Assembly: GCA_002700865.1 (NCBI GenBank)
Contig: PAFB01000159.1
Span: 11,072 to 17,387 of the forward strand
DNA: 6,316 nt
DNA from: Rhodospirillaceae bacterium
Lineage (GTDB): Bacteria > Pseudomonadota > Alphaproteobacteria > UBA7985
Direction: 5' to 3'
Shown: one piece after another, positions 5,704 through 6,316 of the stretch
Position numbering within the stretch: the stretch's first letter is position 1
Layout of the letters: each line of letters begins with the position of its first letter
The notes under the pieces: generated by a model
The model's database searches: none
What the model was told of the DNA's origin: nothing
Seen by the model: the letters and a program-made list of their open reading frames with translations, nothing else
Made by a program: the position numbers and the translations under genes

Positions 5704-6316
5704 TCAGCCTTCTCGTTGATCCCAGGAACGGGGCGTCAGCGGTACGCCCTCGGCACGAGCTTGCAGCAGATGGTCGGCGAGGACAATGGCAACCATGGCT
5801 TCGGCCACGGGCACGCCGCGGATCGCCACGCACGGGTCATGCCGCCCTTTGGTGACGACCGAAACCGGTTCGCCAAAGCGGTTGATGGAGGCGCGAGGCG
5901 TCAGAATCGATGAGGTTGGCTTAATCGCCAACCGCGCGACAACAGGCTGGCCGGTCGAAATGCCGCCCAGAATGCCGCCGGCATGGTTGCTGGCAAAGGT
6001 CGGATTACCGTGGTTATCGATCCCCATTTCATCGGCATTGCCCACTCCGTTCAGCGCGGCGGCGGCGAAGCCATCACCGATTTCCACGCCTTTGGCTGCG
6101 TTGATCGACATGAGGGCGGCGGCGATGTCGCTGTCGAGCTTGCTGTAAACAGGTGCGCCAAGACCGGCGGGAATGCCCTCAGCCACAACTTCGATGACCC
6201 CGCCTGCCGAGTTCCCATCTTTGCGCAAACGGTCCAGTTCGGCCGCCCAGGCTTCGGCCGCCTGCGCGTCCGGGCAGAAAAAGGCGTTGGCGGCGACGCT
6301 ATCCCATTGCCAGTTC
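5704..6316 (-). CDS. aroC: Chorismate synthase, C-terminal 203 residues (5' partial)
   Basis: Chorismate synthase uses reduced FMN to convert 5-enolpyruvylshikimate-3-phosphate to chorismate, the last shikimate-pathway step and the branch point to Phe, Tyr, Trp, folate and ubiquinone. The frame runs open through the right edge, so about 160 N-terminal residues lie beyond it; a TTG at 6228 is internal, not the start. Visible family features, read right to left, include FFCPDA near the window edge, the RKDGNSAGGVIEVVAEG segment, IPAGLG.PVYSKLD and ALMSINAAKGVEIGDGF. They also include the flavin-site motif NHAGGILGGISTGQP and the RHDPC signature near the C-terminus. No frameshift is seen. The C-terminal tail after the last family helix (VLADHLL) is about 19 residues and unremarkable. 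It is the first visible gene of the operon with the Tas-like reductase and thpR; the promoter is outside the window. Confidence 0.96.
   Translation of the reverse strand, partial: NWQWDSVAANAFFCPDAQAAEAWAAELDRLRKDGNSAGGVIEVVAEGIPAGLGAPVYSKLDSDIAAALMSINAAKGVEIGDGFAAAALNGVGNADEMGIDNHGNPTFASNHAGGILGGISTGQPVVARLAIKPTSSILTPRASINRFGEPVSVVTKGRHDPCVAIRGVPVAEAMVAIVLADHLLQARAEGVPLTPRSWDQREG
5708..5714 (-). promoter_or_regulatory. Likely ribosome-binding site of the aldo/keto reductase gene, inside the end of aroC
   Basis: On the minus strand, GAGAAGG lies at 5714-5708, within the last codons of aroC and 12 nt before the ATG at 5695. It is the best Shine-Dalgarno candidate for the reductase and supports the shorter start over any upstream in-frame codon. 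The spacing is slightly long. Its location inside aroC suggests translational coupling. Confidence 0.5.

Noticed and set aside
5696..5833. A 46-residue N-terminal extension of the aldo/keto reductase
   Set aside because: It lies within aroC in another frame, is Arg/Cys-rich, and the family's conserved N-terminus begins at the ATG at 5695.
6220..6229. The 10-bp palindrome TTTGCGCAAA
   Set aside because: It is inside aroC coding sequence, at codons for a conserved LRK segment, and is most simply explained by codon use.

Overview
The window looks like ordinary chromosomal DNA from an alphaproteobacterium, perhaps Rhodobacterales-like. The basis is fairly high G+C coding sequence, tightly packed genes, ATG starts with modest Shine-Dalgarno sites, an aerobic-type cob gene order, and the general look of the AroC and aldo/keto reductase proteins. 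The order-level placement is a guess from protein resemblance, not a search result. There are no rRNA or tRNA genes, mobile elements, CRISPR arrays or phage genes.

Left part (1-1670, + strand): the end of a cobalamin (vitamin B12) operon. cobJ enters from the left edge and appears to be the C-terminal half of a CbiG/CobE-CobJ fusion. cobM follows with an ATGA start/stop overlap. These enzymes carry out consecutive ring-methylation steps, precorrin-3B to precorrin-4 to precorrin-5.

Middle (1671-4095, + strand): a 123-bp gap with a possible promoter, then an unrecognised 208-residue lipoprotein. Next comes a 159-bp, relatively AT-rich gap (49% G+C by hand count) with inverted repeats, two TTACCCACAG direct repeats resembling DnaA boxes, and a plausible sigma70 promoter. 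After it lie a low-molecular-weight protein tyrosine phosphatase and, 46 bp on, a 10-TM EamA-type transporter. The last two may be co-transcribed.

Right part (4076-6316, - strand): a compact operon read right to left, aroC (chorismate synthase, N-terminal part beyond the right edge), then an aldo/keto reductase of the Tas type 8 bp later, then thpR (RNA 2',3'-cyclic phosphodiesterase) 30 bp later. thpR overlaps the transporter gene tail-to-tail by 20 bp. The aroC-Tas pairing is the most suggestive functional link, because E. coli Tas is named for suppressing a tyrosine auxotrophy and chorismate is the tyrosine precursor.

I see no convincing new biological system. The items most worth a second look are the 2419-2533 intergenic region, the orphan lipoprotein, the aroC-Tas linkage and the CbiG/CobE-CobJ fusion.
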